DNA of 64,000 nucleotides from NCBI RefSeq assembly GCF_016907275.1, contig NZ_JAFBBP010000001.1, positions 5,198,001-5,262,000 of the forward strand. The letters are read 5' to 3'. Under the pieces are notes generated by a model that saw only the letters and a list, made by a program, of their open reading frames with translations, was not told where the DNA came from and searched no databases. This DNA is from Micromonospora luteifusca (lineage in GTDB: Bacteria > Actinomycetota > Actinomycetes > Mycobacteriales > Micromonosporaceae). Position 1 is the stretch's first letter; each line of letters starts with the position of its first letter. A program made the position numbers and the translations under genes. This document shows positions 34,611 through 43,727 of this stretch, in pieces.

Positions 34611-36668
34611 TTGACCGCAGAGCCTGACACCCTGTACGGGGCCGATGACCTCACCCACCTTGAGGGGCTGGACGCTGTCCGCAAGCGGCCCGGCATGTAC
34701 ATCGGTTCCACCGACAGCCGTGGCGTGGGTCACCTCGTCAACGAGATCCTCGACAACTCCACCGACGAGGGTGTCGCCGGTCACGCCAGCAACGTCGAGG
34801 TGACACTGCACGCCGACGGCTCGGTGCAGGTCGACGACGACGGCCGGGGCATCCCCACCGACGTGCACGCCAAATCCGGCATCTCCGGCGTCGAGCTGGT
34901 GCTCACCCGGCTGCACGCCGGCGGCAAGTTCGGCGGCTCCGGTTACAAGACCTCCGGCGGCCTGCACGGCGTCGGCGCCTCGGCGGTCAACGCGCTGTCC
35001 CACCGGTTCGACGTGACCGTCCGTCGGGCCGGCAAGGTGCACGCGATGTCCTTCCGGCACGGCGTCCCGGGCATCTTCGACGGCGACGGGCCGGACGCGC
35101 CCTTCACCGCCGGCCCCGGGCTGCAGGTCATCGGGGCGATGAAGCGCGGCCACCGCACCGGCACCTCGATCCGCTGGTGGCACGACGCCCGCTACTTCGA
35201 GACCGGCGCCGCACTCGACATCGACGCGGTCCGTACGAAGCTGCGCAACACCGCCTTCCTGGTCCCCGGCGTGACCTACCTGCTGCGTGATCTGACCGGC
35301 GAGGCCCCCGCCGAGGAACGGTTCCACTACCCCAACGGGCTCAGCGACATGGTGGAGTTCCTCGCGCCGGCCGGCGACCGCCCGGTCTCCGGCACCCTGC
35401 TGGTCAACGGGGAGGGCACCTACCGGGAGAACGCCGCCGACGCCAGCGGCGTCATGCAGTCCAACGTGCAACGGCGCGCCGAGGTCGAGGTGGCGTTCCG
35501 GTGGGGCACCGGCTACGAGCGCACCGTCGAGTGCTTCACCAACACCATCCGCAACGCGCACGGCGGCACCCACCGCAAGGGCTTCGAGCGGGCCCTCGTC
35601 CGCGCCCTCGCCGACGCGGTCCGCAACACCCGCGGTCTGCTCAAGGCCAAGGAGGAGCCACCCACCCTGGACGACGTCCTGGAGGGGATGACCGCGGTGG
35701 TGCACGTGCGGATCCCCGAGCCGCAGTTCACCTCGCAGACCAAGGACGAGCTCTCCACCCCCGGCATCACCAAGGTGCTCCAGGGTCTGGTCGACGCCCA
35801 CATCAAGGCCTGGCTGGAGGACCGGCGCACCAAGGCCGAGGCCCGCACCGTCCTGCAAAAGATCGTCGACGCGGCACGGGTGCGGCTCACCCAGAAGCAG
35901 CAGAAGGACGCCGCCCGGCGCAAGACCGCCCTGGAGGGCGCGTCCATGCCGCCGAAGCTGGTCGACTGCCGAGCCACCGGCATCGACCGCAGCGAGTTGT
36001 TCATCGTGGAGGGCGACAGCGCGCTCGGCACGAGCCGCATGGCTCGATCCTCCGAATACCAGGCGTTGCTGCCGATCCGGGGCAAGATCCTCAACGTGCA
36101 GAAGGCCAACCTCCAGCAGGTTCTGGACAATGCCGAGTGCGCCGCGATCGTCCAGGTCCTCGGGGCGGGCTCGGGGCGTACGTTCGACCTCGCCGCGCTG
36201 CGTTATGGCCGCGTGCTGATCATGGCCGACGCCGACGTGGACGGCGCCCACATCCGGACGCTGCTCATCACCCTCTTCGCCCGCTACATGCGCCCGTTGA
36301 TCGAGGCCGGCCGGCTCTATGCAGCGATGCCGCCCCTGCACAAGATCACCACCAGGGGGCGCAACCCGCAGATTGTCTACACCTACACGCAGGCCGAGAT
36401 GGAGACGACGGTCCGCAAGCTGGAAAAGGCCGGCAAGCAGATCGTCACACCCATTCCGCGCTTCAAGGGCCTCGGTGAGATGGACGCCGACGAGTTGTGG
36501 GACACCACGATGAACCCCGCCACCCGAGCCGTCCGTCGGATCACCCTCGACGACGTCGACGCCGCCGAGCGGATCCTCGAACTGCTGATGGGGGAAAAGG
36601 TCGAGCCGCGCCGCAACTGGCTCATCGACTCCGCGGACCGGGTCGACCGGGAAGCGATCGACGCATGA
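34611..36668 (+). CDS. parE: Type IIA topoisomerase subunit B, topoisomerase IV ParE type
   Basis: The 685-aa protein starts with TTG 34611 (TAEPDTLYGADDLTHLEGL, then DAVRKRPGMYIGSTDSRG). It has a GHKL ATPase domain with EILDNSTDEGVAG, DDGRGIPTD and GGLHGVGASAVNALS, a transducer domain, and a TOPRIM domain with LFIVEGDSALGTSR and IMADADVDGAHI. The end is PRFKGLGEMDADELWDTTM. It powers strand passage with the A subunit encoded 32 bp downstream. The N-terminus and pairing with the following gene match the second topoisomerase of streptomycetes and relatives, not the main gyrase, which is inferred to be elsewhere. GGGGAG lies upstream of the TTG. Confidence 0.9.
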   Translation: MTAEPDTLYGADDLTHLEGLDAVRKRPGMYIGSTDSRGVGHLVNEILDNSTDEGVAGHASNVEVTLHADGSVQVDDDGRGIPTDVHAKSGISGVELVLTRLHAGGKFGGSGYKTSGGLHGVGASAVNALSHRFDVTVRRAGKVHAMSFRHGVPGIFDGDGPDAPFTAGPGLQVIGAMKRGHRTGTSIRWWHDARYFETGAALDIDAVRTKLRNTAFLVPGVTYLLRDLTGEAPAEERFHYPNGLSDMVEFLAPAGDRPVSGTLLVNGEGTYRENAADASGVMQSNVQRRAEVEVAFRWGTGYERTVECFTNTIRNAHGGTHRKGFERALVRALADAVRNTRGLLKAKEEPPTLDDVLEGMTAVVHVRIPEPQFTSQTKDELSTPGITKVLQGLVDAHIKAWLEDRRTKAEARTVLQKIVDAARVRLTQKQQKDAARRKTALEGASMPPKLVDCRATGIDRSELFIVEGDSALGTSRMARSSEYQALLPIRGKILNVQKANLQQVLDNAECAAIVQVLGAGSGRTFDLAALRYGRVLIMADADVDGAHIRTLLITLFARYMRPLIEAGRLYAAMPPLHKITTRGRNPQIVYTYTQAEMETTVRKLEKAGKQIVTPIPRFKGLGEMDADELWDTTMNPATRAVRRITLDDVDAAERILELLMGEKVEPRRNWLIDSADRVDREAIDA

Positions 36669-36700
36669 GCGCCCGTTTCGTTCGAGTGGAGAGCTGAGTC

Positions 36701-39184
36701 ATGGCACGGCGCAAGGAAAACAAGGTCGACCTCTCCTCGTTCGACCAGGCCGGCGCACGGGTCTTCGACAACCCGCTGGTCACCGAGGTCTCCGACTCCT
36801 ATCTGGAGTACGCGTTCTCGGTCATCCACTCCCGCGCCCTGCCGGACGCCCGCGACGGCCTCAAGCCGGTGCACCGGCGCATCCTCTGGTCGATGTACGA
36901 GCAGGGCTACCGCCCGGATCGCGGGCACGTGAAGTCCGCGCGCATCGTGGGCGACACGATGGGTAAGTACCATCCGCACGGCGACACGGCGATCTACGAC
37001 GCCATGGTCCGCCTCGCGCAGGACTTCTCCCTCAACGTGCCACTCATCGACGGGCATGGAAACTTCGGGTCCCCAGACGATGGACCGGCAGCATCGCGAT
37101 ATACGGAAGCACGAATGTCTCGCGAGGCCATGCTGCTCGTCGGTGAGCTGGGCGAGGATACCGTCGACGTCGAGCCCAACTACGACGGGTCGCTGACCCA
37201 GCCGACCGTGCTGCCGGCGGCCTTCCCTAACCTGCTGGTCAACGGCGCGTCCGGGATCGCGGTCGGCATGGCCACCAACATGATCCCGCACAACCTGGCC
37301 GAGGTGGTCCAGGCGGCTCGCTGGCTGATCAACCACCCGGACGCCAGCCTGGACAAGCTCATGGAGTTCGTTCCCGGTCCCGACCTGCCCACCGGTGGTG
37401 TGCTGCTGGGCCTGGACGAGGTGCGTCGCGCGTACGAGACGGGGCGCGGCGTGGTGCGGATGCGCGGCAAGGTGGAGATCGGCCCGATCGAGGGCAGTCG
37501 GGGTCGCCAGGCCATCACCGTGGTCGAGCTGCCCTACGGCGTCGGCGCGGAGAAGGTCATCGCGGCGGTCACCAACGAGGTCACCAAGACCAAGCGGCTG
37601 ACCGGCATCGCCGACGTCAAGGACCTCACCGACCGGGAGAGCGGCACCCGACTCGTCATCGAGTGCAAGGTGGGCGTCAACCCGCAGGCGCTGCTCGCCG
37701 ACCTCTACCGGCTGACCCCGCTGGAGCAGTCGTTCGGCGTCAACAACCTGGTCCTGGTCGACGGGCAGCCGCGCACCCTGGGTTTGAAGGCGCTGCTGGA
37801 GGTGTTCCTGGCCCACCGGTACGAGGTGGTCACCCGGCGCACCTCGTACCGTCGGCGCAAGCGTCAGGAGCGGCTGCACCTGGTCGACGGTCTGCTGATC
37901 GCCCTGCTGGACATCGACGAGGTGGTCCGGCTGATCCGGGGCAGCGATGACGCGCAGGCCGCGAAGGACGGGCTGATGAGCCGCTTCGGGCTCTCCGACA
38001 TCCAGGCCACCTACATTCTGGACACTCCGCTGCGTCGGTTGACCAAGTTCGACCGGATCGAGCTGGAGACCGAGCAGGAGCGGCTGCGTACGGAGATCGC
38101 CGAGCTGAGCAAGATCCTTGACGACGAGCGGGTGCTCAAGAAGGTGGTCTCCGACGAGTTGGCGGCCGTGGTCAAGCAGTTCAGCACCGAACGGCGTACG
38201 ACGCTGGTCGACGGCGACCTCAAGGAGGTGCTGGCCGCGTCCGCGCCGGCCGGCCCGCTGGAGGTCGCCGACGACCCGTGCCAGGTGATCCTCTCCGCGA
38301 CCGGGCTGGTCGCCCGGACCGCGGCCGAGTCGGAGGAGAGCGCCGAGGGGCGCCGACGCAACGGCCGGGTCAAGCACGACACGGTACGCGCGATCGCGCA
38401 CTCCACCGCCCGTGGTCGCGTGCTGTTGCTGACCAGTGCCGGTCGGGCCTTCAAGGTCGACGTCCTGCCGCTGCCGGTGCTGCCCGAGCAGGCCGGCACG
38501 GTGTCGCTGCGGGGCGGTATGTCCGCAGCCGAGTTGGTGCCGTTGGAGGCGGGGGAGACCGTCGTCGGCCTGGCCCCGCTGGGTGGGCAGGCGGAGGGCT
38601 CACCGGGGCTGGCGCTGGGCACCCGGCAGGGCGTGGTGAAGATCTGCGCGCCGGAGTGGCCGGTGCGGTCCGACGAGTTCGAGGTGATCGGGCTGCGTGC
38701 GGGCGACGAGGTGGTCGGGGCGACCTGGCTGACCGACGGCGACGAGACGCTGACCTTCGTCACCTCGGAGGCGTCGCTGCTGCGCTTCCCCGCGGCGCTG
38801 GTCCGTCCGCAGGGCCTCAAGGGTGGCGGCATGGCCGGCATCAGCCTGCCGGCCGGAGCGCGGGTGGCGTTCTTCGGCGCGGTGCGTACCGACGACCCGG
38901 GGCATGGCGAGCCGATGGTGGTCACCTCCACCGGAGCGACGGTCAAGGTGACGCCGTTCAAGTCGTACCCGGCGAAGGGCCGCGCCACCGGCGGCGTGCG
39001 CGCCCACCGCTTCCTCAAGGGTGAGACGGACGTGGCCGTCGCCTGGGTGGGTCCGCGCCCGGTCGGCGCGACCGGCACCGGTGACCCGGTGGAGCTGCCC
39101 GCGGCGGACCCACGCCGCGACGGCAGCGGCTTCGCGGTGATGCTCGGCCCAACGGTGGTAGGCCACCTCATCGAACGCGACTAA
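36701..39184 (+). CDS. parC: Type IIA topoisomerase subunit A, topoisomerase IV ParC type
   Basis: The 827-aa protein has the catalytic region AASRYTEARMS with Tyr134, which forms the DNA phosphotyrosyl link. The quinolone-determining region reads YHPHGDTAIYD, with Thr96 and Asp100 at the usual Ser/Asp positions. The coiled-coil tower is around residues 420-490. The C-terminal beta-pinwheel has GRRRNGRVKHDTVRAI and RATGGVRAHRFLKG in place of the intact QRRGGKG GyrA box, which fits topoisomerase IV (decatenation) more than gyrase. It is an operon with parE. Confidence 0.9.
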   Translation: MARRKENKVDLSSFDQAGARVFDNPLVTEVSDSYLEYAFSVIHSRALPDARDGLKPVHRRILWSMYEQGYRPDRGHVKSARIVGDTMGKYHPHGDTAIYDAMVRLAQDFSLNVPLIDGHGNFGSPDDGPAASRYTEARMSREAMLLVGELGEDTVDVEPNYDGSLTQPTVLPAAFPNLLVNGASGIAVGMATNMIPHNLAEVVQAARWLINHPDASLDKLMEFVPGPDLPTGGVLLGLDEVRRAYETGRGVVRMRGKVEIGPIEGSRGRQAITVVELPYGVGAEKVIAAVTNEVTKTKRLTGIADVKDLTDRESGTRLVIECKVGVNPQALLADLYRLTPLEQSFGVNNLVLVDGQPRTLGLKALLEVFLAHRYEVVTRRTSYRRRKRQERLHLVDGLLIALLDIDEVVRLIRGSDDAQAAKDGLMSRFGLSDIQATYILDTPLRRLTKFDRIELETEQERLRTEIAELSKILDDERVLKKVVSDELAAVVKQFSTERRTTLVDGDLKEVLAASAPAGPLEVADDPCQVILSATGLVARTAAESEESAEGRRRNGRVKHDTVRAIAHSTARGRVLLLTSAGRAFKVDVLPLPVLPEQAGTVSLRGGMSAAELVPLEAGETVVGLAPLGGQAEGSPGLALGTRQGVVKICAPEWPVRSDEFEVIGLRAGDEVVGATWLTDGDETLTFVTSEASLLRFPAALVRPQGLKGGGMAGISLPAGARVAFFGAVRTDDPGHGEPMVVTSTGATVKVTPFKSYPAKGRATGGVRAHRFLKGETDVAVAWVGPRPVGATGTGDPVELPAADPRRDGSGFAVMLGPTVVGHLIERD

Positions 39185-39205
39185 CCCCACCAGGTCGATC
39201 TCGTC

Positions 39206-39258
39206 GATCATGCACCTGCCGCCAGGACACCTCGGTACCTGGCGACAGGTGCATGGTC
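39206..39258. repeat. Long interspersed-type palindrome after parC
   Basis: The 21-nt arms 39206-39226 and 39238-39258 pair with only one mismatch and one G-U, around an 11-nt loop. It lies 21 bp after the parC stop and can act as a terminator. Its arms (GATCATGCACCTG...) look like a dispersed actinomycete palindrome, but copy number cannot be checked here. Confidence 0.7.
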
Positions 39259-39288
39259 GGTTACGGGCTCGGGGATGCGGTGCTGGCA

Positions 39289-39328
39289 CTCATGCGTGCG
39301 AGGGAGGCTCTCATGCGTGCGGGGGAGG
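39289..39328. repeat. Short tandem direct repeat
   Basis: CTCATGCGTGCGAGGGAGG (39289-39307) and a copy differing by one base (39310-39328) lie 21 bp apart in the region upstream of the membrane gene at 39437. A regulator site or simple slippage are both possible. Confidence 0.6.
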
Positions 39329-39436
39329 TAGCGGGCGCCCGCAAGATCGCCCGGCCGCGCGATGCCATCGGGGTGGCGAAACGGGAGGCTTGACCACGTC
39401 GAACACACGGCGCAAGCACCCCAAGGAGACACCACA

Positions 39437-40027
39437 ATGGAGTTCCGCCCCGCCTTCATCGCCGCCCCCGTCCTGGTGATGAGCTATGGCATCATCCGTC
39501 TCGTCGACGGACTGGACGGCGAGCGTGGTCCCGGCCCGGCCTGGACCATCGGGCACCTCGCGTTCATCGGCGCGCTCGTCGCGTTCATCTCGGTGTTCTG
39601 GCAGATGCGCCGCATGACTGGCGGCCGGGTGCTGGCGACGGTGTTCGCCACGGCCGGCACCTTCGGTGCGCTGGCGCTGATCACCCAGTTCTCGATCGAC
39701 CTGGTAGCAGGCCTTCTGGCCACCGACAACTACGGCATGAGCATGACCATTCACCAGGTACGCACCCTGCCGGGAATCTCGCAGCTGGCCTACGACTTCG
39801 GGCCCTACGCCTTCTACCTCGGTCAGCTCGCGTTGGTCGTCCTGCTCGCGGTGCAGCGCCGGGTCAAGGTGTGGACGCCGATCCTGGTACTGGCCGACCT
39901 TGCCACGCCGTTCATCGACAAGGACCTGATTCCGTTGGGCTCGGTCCTGCTGCTGGTCTCCTTCCTTCCGCTGGCCCGCCGCACCACCGCCGCCAACCCG
40001 GCGAACCCGGTGCCCGCCCTCGCCTGA
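39437..40027 (+). CDS. Integral membrane protein of unknown function
   Basis: The 196-aa protein starts MEFRPAFIAAPVLVMSYGII, with about five membrane helices. An excellent ribosome site AAGGAGAC lies 7 nt before ATG 39437. It is followed after 69 bp by a histidine kinase and response regulator on the same strand, so it may belong to the signalling unit or be its target. No conserved catalytic motif is visible. I do not recognise the family. Confidence 0.75.
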   Translation: MEFRPAFIAAPVLVMSYGIIRLVDGLDGERGPGPAWTIGHLAFIGALVAFISVFWQMRRMTGGRVLATVFATAGTFGALALITQFSIDLVAGLLATDNYGMSMTIHQVRTLPGISQLAYDFGPYAFYLGQLALVVLLAVQRRVKVWTPILVLADLATPFIDKDLIPLGSVLLLVSFLPLARRTTAANPANPVPALA

Positions 40028-40096
40028 GCGGCGAGTCCCGAACCGATCCCCCGGGGCCGGGGGATCGGCTGCCCGTGGGGAGGAGGGTCAGAGATC

Positions 40097-41233
40097 ATGC
40101 ACACTGTCGCGATGTCGTTCGCCCGCTTCGTGCGCACCACCAATCCGTACGTGGTGGATGCGGCGATCGCCGTGTTCGTCCTCGTCGCGGTGTCGCTGCC
40201 GTTCGTGCTCCCCCGGCCGGGCGGCGCACCGGGGCTGCTGGCATACCTGCTCACCGCGGGTACGGCGATCCCGCTGATCTGGCGCAGGCGGGTGCCGTTC
40301 ACCGTGTTGGTGGTGGTCGCACTGGCCACGATCGCGGGCAAGGCTGTGGACGCGCCAGGGCAACCCCTCGCGTACGGCGGGCTGGTCGCGCTCTACACGG
40401 TCGCCGCACTGGGAGGTCGCCGGCAGCGTTGGGGCGCACTCGCCGCCACCTTCCCGGGCGTGGCGGCTGGGGTGGCGTTCAACACCAACCGCATCAGTGA
40501 ATACTTCTACACCTTCTTGGTCTTCTTCACCGCGTACGTCCTGGGTCGACTCAGCCATGCTCGTCAGGAGCGCGCGACCACCCTGGAGGACCGGGCGCTT
40601 CGGGCTGAGCGTGAGCGTGAGTTCGAGGCCGATCGGGCCGCCGTACGCGAGCGGGCCCGGATCGCCCGGGAGATGCACGACGTGTTGTCCCACGCGGTGA
40701 GCCTCATGATCGTGCAGGCCGAAGCCGGGCCGGTAGCGGTGCGTACGGCCCCGCACCGGGCCGAGGCGGCGTTCGACGCGATCGCCGCCGCCGGCCGCGA
40801 CGCCATGGTGCAACTGCGCGGAATGCTCGGCCTGCTGCGCGCGGAGGCCGGGCCCCGCAGTCCGCAGCCCACCCTGGCCCAACTCCGGCCGCTGGTCGAC
40901 GGAGTCCCGGCGGCCAGCCTGCGGGTGACCGGTGAGCAACGCCCGGTGTCGGCCGACGTGGAACTGGCGGCGTACCGCATCGTGCAGGAGGCCCTGACCA
41001 ACGCCGTCAAGCATGCGGCGGCCAGCACTGTCGACGTCCACCTCGGCTGGTCACCCGCAGCCCTCACGATCACCGTCACCAACGACGGCGCCGGGACCGG
41101 AGGCCCGGGCGGCGGACACGGCCTCGTCGGCATCCGGGAACGGGCGATCGCCTGCGGAGGTACGGCGAGAACTGGGCCCGACGTCGGTGGGCGCGGGTTC
41201 ACCGTCGAGGTTCGGCTACCCTTCCCGGCGTGA
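40097..41233 (+). CDS. Membrane sensor histidine kinase (HisKA_3 type)
   Basis: The 378-aa protein has four to five N-terminal membrane helices (residues 20-150), then a linker coiled coil and the phosphorylation box RERARIAREMHDVLSHAVSL with His194. The ATPase domain has the N-box QEALTNAVKHA and G-box GGGHGLVGIRERA. GGAGG is present upstream of ATG 40097; ATG 40112 is a possible shorter start. The stop overlaps the response regulator start by 4 bp (GTGA), showing the partner. Stimulus unknown. Confidence 0.92.
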   Translation: MHTVAMSFARFVRTTNPYVVDAAIAVFVLVAVSLPFVLPRPGGAPGLLAYLLTAGTAIPLIWRRRVPFTVLVVVALATIAGKAVDAPGQPLAYGGLVALYTVAALGGRRQRWGALAATFPGVAAGVAFNTNRISEYFYTFLVFFTAYVLGRLSHARQERATTLEDRALRAEREREFEADRAAVRERARIAREMHDVLSHAVSLMIVQAEAGPVAVRTAPHRAEAAFDAIAAAGRDAMVQLRGMLGLLRAEAGPRSPQPTLAQLRPLVDGVPAASLRVTGEQRPVSADVELAAYRIVQEALTNAVKHAAASTVDVHLGWSPAALTITVTNDGAGTGGPGGGHGLVGIRERAIACGGTARTGPDVGGRGFTVEVRLPFPA

Positions 41234-41904
41234 CGATTCGGGTGGTGATCGCAGACGACCAGGAACTCGTCCGCAGCGGATTCGCCATGATCCTTGACGC
41301 CCAACCGGACATCACCGTCCTCGCCGAAGTCGGTGACGGCGAGGCGGCCGTGGCCGCCGTTCGGGAACACCGGCCGGACGTGGCGCTCCTGGATATCCGG
41401 ATGCCGACGATGGACGGCATCGAGGCCGCCCGGCGCATCTGTGCGGACGCCGGCAGCCGAGTCATCATGCTCACCACCTTCGACCAGGACGACTACATCT
41501 ACGAGGCGCTCTACGCCGGTGCCAGTGGCTTCCTGCTCAAGGACGTGCGCCGTGAAGACCTCGTCCACGCCGTCCGGGTGGTGGCCGCCGGCGATTCGCT
41601 GCTCGCCCCCTCGGTCACCCGGCAGATCATCGCCGACATCACCGGTCGCCACCGCCCTGGTGCGACCCGGTCGGCCGGCGGTTCGGACGCCCGCCTCGGC
41701 GTGCTCACCACCCGCGAACGGGAAACCCTGCACCTGCTGGGCCGAGGTCTGTCCAACGCGGAGATCGCCCAGACCCTGGTGGTCAGCGAGCACACCGTGA
41801 AGACCCACGTCAGCAACGTGCTGACCAAACTCGGCCTCCGAGACCGCGCCCAGGCAGTGATCTGCGCCTACGAGACCGGCCTGATCACAGCCGGCGAAAA
41901 CTGA
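41230..41904 (+). CDS. NarL/LuxR-type response regulator
   Basis: The 224-aa protein has a receiver domain with acidic DD at 9-10, phosphoacceptor Asp55 in VALLDIRMPT and Lys in GFLLKDVRRED. The LuxR helix-turn-helix is LTTRERETLHLLGRGLSNAE, then IAQTLVVSEHTVKTHVSNVL. It is translationally coupled to the kinase. It ends 47 bp from the convergent AlkB-like gene; an A/C-rich to G/T-rich weak stem (CCCC...GGGG) lies between. Confidence 0.93.
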   Translation: MTIRVVIADDQELVRSGFAMILDAQPDITVLAEVGDGEAAVAAVREHRPDVALLDIRMPTMDGIEAARRICADAGSRVIMLTTFDQDDYIYEALYAGASGFLLKDVRREDLVHAVRVVAAGDSLLAPSVTRQIIADITGRHRPGATRSAGGSDARLGVLTTRERETLHLLGRGLSNAEIAQTLVVSEHTVKTHVSNVLTKLGLRDRAQAVICAYETGLITAGEN

Positions 41905-41951
41905 ACCCCCTCCCCGGCTCTGCTCCCTGGCGAGCGGATGGGGGTGTGGGG

Positions 41952-42587
41952 TTACGCGACGTTGTGTGGGCGGAACTGGACGCTTACTCGGGGGCCCACC
42001 GGGCGGGTGGTTTTCGGGATGGCGTGCTCCCAGGTGCGTTGGCACGAGCCGCCCATCACGATCAGGTCGCCGTGGCCCACCGGGAAGCGCAGGCTGTCGC
42101 CACCGCCGCGCGGGCGTAGCAGCAGCGGTCGGGGTGCTCCGAAGGAGACGATCGCGACGATGGTGTCGGTGTGTGCGGAGCGGCCGATGGTGTCGCCGTG
42201 CCAGGCGACGCTGTCCCGGCCGGAGCGGTAGAGGCACATGCCGGCGGTGACGAAGGCCTCGCCCAGCTCGGGCGCGTAGTGCCGGGTCAGTGCGGCCCGT
42301 GCCTCGGTGAGCACCGGGTGGGGCAGTCGGGCCTCGCCGTCGTACCAGCAGAGCAGGCGGGGCACGTCGACCTCGGTGTCATACATGGTGCGCCGTTCGG
42401 CACGCCAGGGCACCTCGGTGAGCAGGGTGTCGAGGATCGTGTCGGAGCCGTGCACCCAGCCGGGAAGGTGGTCGACCCAGGCGTTGCGGCTGAGCTGGTG
42501 CCGGCGGATCAGGCCGGGCAGTGGCCCCAGGGTCGGCCCGGCGTCGGCCAGGTCGAGCATCGACGGCTGGTAGGCGGCCTGCGTCAT
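41952..42587 (-). CDS. AlkB-like 2-oxoglutarate/Fe(II) dioxygenase
   Basis: The 211-aa protein carries the iron ligands of the family: WHGDTIGR (His-x-Asp), WEHAIPKT (second His), followed by the 2-oxoglutarate-binding Arg in GPRVSVQFRPHNV. CWYDGEARLPHP and FVTAGMCLYRSGRDSVAWH are typical of bacterial AlkB homologues, which demethylate alkylated DNA or RNA bases. ATG 42587 is preceded by TAGGGT 6 nt upstream, a leaderless start. It is the last ordinary gene before the glycan cluster. Confidence 0.9.
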   Translation of the reverse strand: MTQAAYQPSMLDLADAGPTLGPLPGLIRRHQLSRNAWVDHLPGWVHGSDTILDTLLTEVPWRAERRTMYDTEVDVPRLLCWYDGEARLPHPVLTEARAALTRHYAPELGEAFVTAGMCLYRSGRDSVAWHGDTIGRSAHTDTIVAIVSFGAPRPLLLRPRGGGDSLRFPVGHGDLIVMGGSCQRTWEHAIPKTTRPVGPRVSVQFRPHNVA

Positions 42588-42593
42588 ACGGCC

Positions 42594-42599
42594 ACCCTA
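42594..42599 (-). promoter_or_regulatory. -10 element of a leaderless promoter for the AlkB-like gene
   Basis: On the minus strand TAGGGT is followed by 6 nt and ATG 42587. No ribosome site is seen. Confidence 0.5.
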
Positions 42600-42641
42600 G
42601 CAGCACTTTCGTACACCCGTGCTAGGAGCGGATCCCTGCGG

Positions 42642-43727
42642 TCAGTCGGTGTCGGTGGCGGCGTGGACGGCGGTGAGCACCGCGTCCACCACCCGTGCCC
42701 GGCCCTGCCCGTCAACGGTGGACCAGGCCCGTGCGGCGAGCGCCGCGCGACGCGGCGGCGAGCTGAGCAGCCCGTGCAGGGTCCGCGCCGCCGTCGCCCG
42801 GGCGGCTCGTCCGGCGACCCCGGCCGCGGTCAGCTCCGGCAACTCGCCGAGGGCCGCGGCCAGTCCGTGGCGCACCACCCGGGTGTACGACTCACGTTGG
42901 TTGTCGACCACGCAGACCAGCGCGGCGGGTGCGCCGAGGCAGCAGAGTTCCCAGGTCGACGTGCCGGCGGCGCTGACCACCAGGTCGGCTTCGGTGATCA
43001 GTGTCGGCAGCGAGCTGGTGGGCGGGATCGGCCGGATGATCTGCCCGCGGCCGGGGGCGACGTCCTCGACCTCCGCCTCGATCTCGGGTCGACCGACGAT
43101 GACCGTGAGGTCCATCGGATGGCCGGTGGCCACCAGCACACGGGTCAGGACCGGCGCCGCACCGACCGCGTCGGTGCCGCCGAAGAACGACAGCACCCGG
43201 GGTCGGCTGACCGTCATGGCGGGCGGGGGGACCGGCGGGCGGGCGGTGATCACGGAGTCCCGCAGCAGGGCGTACCCGCTGCCGGCGAGCAGCCGTCCGG
43301 GCAGCCCCGGCAGCTCCGCTGCGGAACGCAGCCCCGGCAGCTCCGCTCCGAAGTTCTGGTCGAGGTAGAGGTCGGCGACCTGGCCCCGGCTGTCTCCGTC
43401 GATCACGGCGAGGGTGAACACACCGGCGGCGCGTAGGGCGCCCGCGCCGGCGGGGTCCAGCTCGTAGGAGTCGAGGACCAGCACGTCCAGTTCGTGTCGG
43501 TGGGCTGCCTCGACCAGCTCGGCCGGCGTGTCCGGGCCGGGGTGCAGGGGAATGCCCCGGCTGGCGAGTTCCGCGGTGGCCCAGGGGAGCCGTTCGACGG
43601 TGCCGAACACGGCGACGTGGGCTCCCCGTGCGAGGAACTCCTCGGCGAGCGCGAGGCAGCGGACGAGATGGCCGACGCCGCGCTGTGGTCCGGCGTCGCA
43701 ACGCAACCCGACTCGGAGGGTGCTCAG
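42642..43727 (-). CDS. pseG: PseG-like UDP-sugar hydrolase of nonulosonic acid synthesis
   Basis: The protein (about 361 aa) starts STLRVGLRCDAGPQRGVGHL followed by VRCLALAEEFLARG, the N-terminal GT-B-like signature of PseG/SpsG. VLSFFGGTD and LVVSAAGTSTWELCCLGAPA are the C-terminal nucleotide-binding blocks. PseG removes UDP from UDP-2,4-diacetamido-2,4,6-trideoxy-L-altrose. No ATG/GTG/TTG lies at the right place: the frame suggests a rare CTG start at 43725-43727 overlapping the TGA of the upstream gene (CTGA), with GGAGGAG just before it. It is the last gene of the operon. Confidence 0.85.
   Translation of the reverse strand: MSTLRVGLRCDAGPQRGVGHLVRCLALAEEFLARGAHVAVFGTVERLPWATAELASRGIPLHPGPDTPAELVEAAHRHELDVLVLDSYELDPAGAGALRAAGVFTLAVIDGDSRGQVADLYLDQNFGAELPGLRSAAELPGLPGRLLAGSGYALLRDSVITARPPVPPPAMTVSRPRVLSFFGGTDAVGAAPVLTRVLVATGHPMDLTVIVGRPEIEAEVEDVAPGRGQIIRPIPPTSSLPTLITEADLVVSAAGTSTWELCCLGAPAALVCVVDNQRESYTRVVRHGLAAALGELPELTAAGVAGRAARATAARTLHGLLSSPPRRAALAARAWSTVDGQGRARVVDAVLTAVHAATDTD

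Noticed and set aside
41217..41222. TACCCT 7 nt before the response-regulator GTG 41230 as a leaderless promoter
   Set aside because: It lies inside the kinase gene and the two genes overlap by 4 bp; coupling explains expression better.
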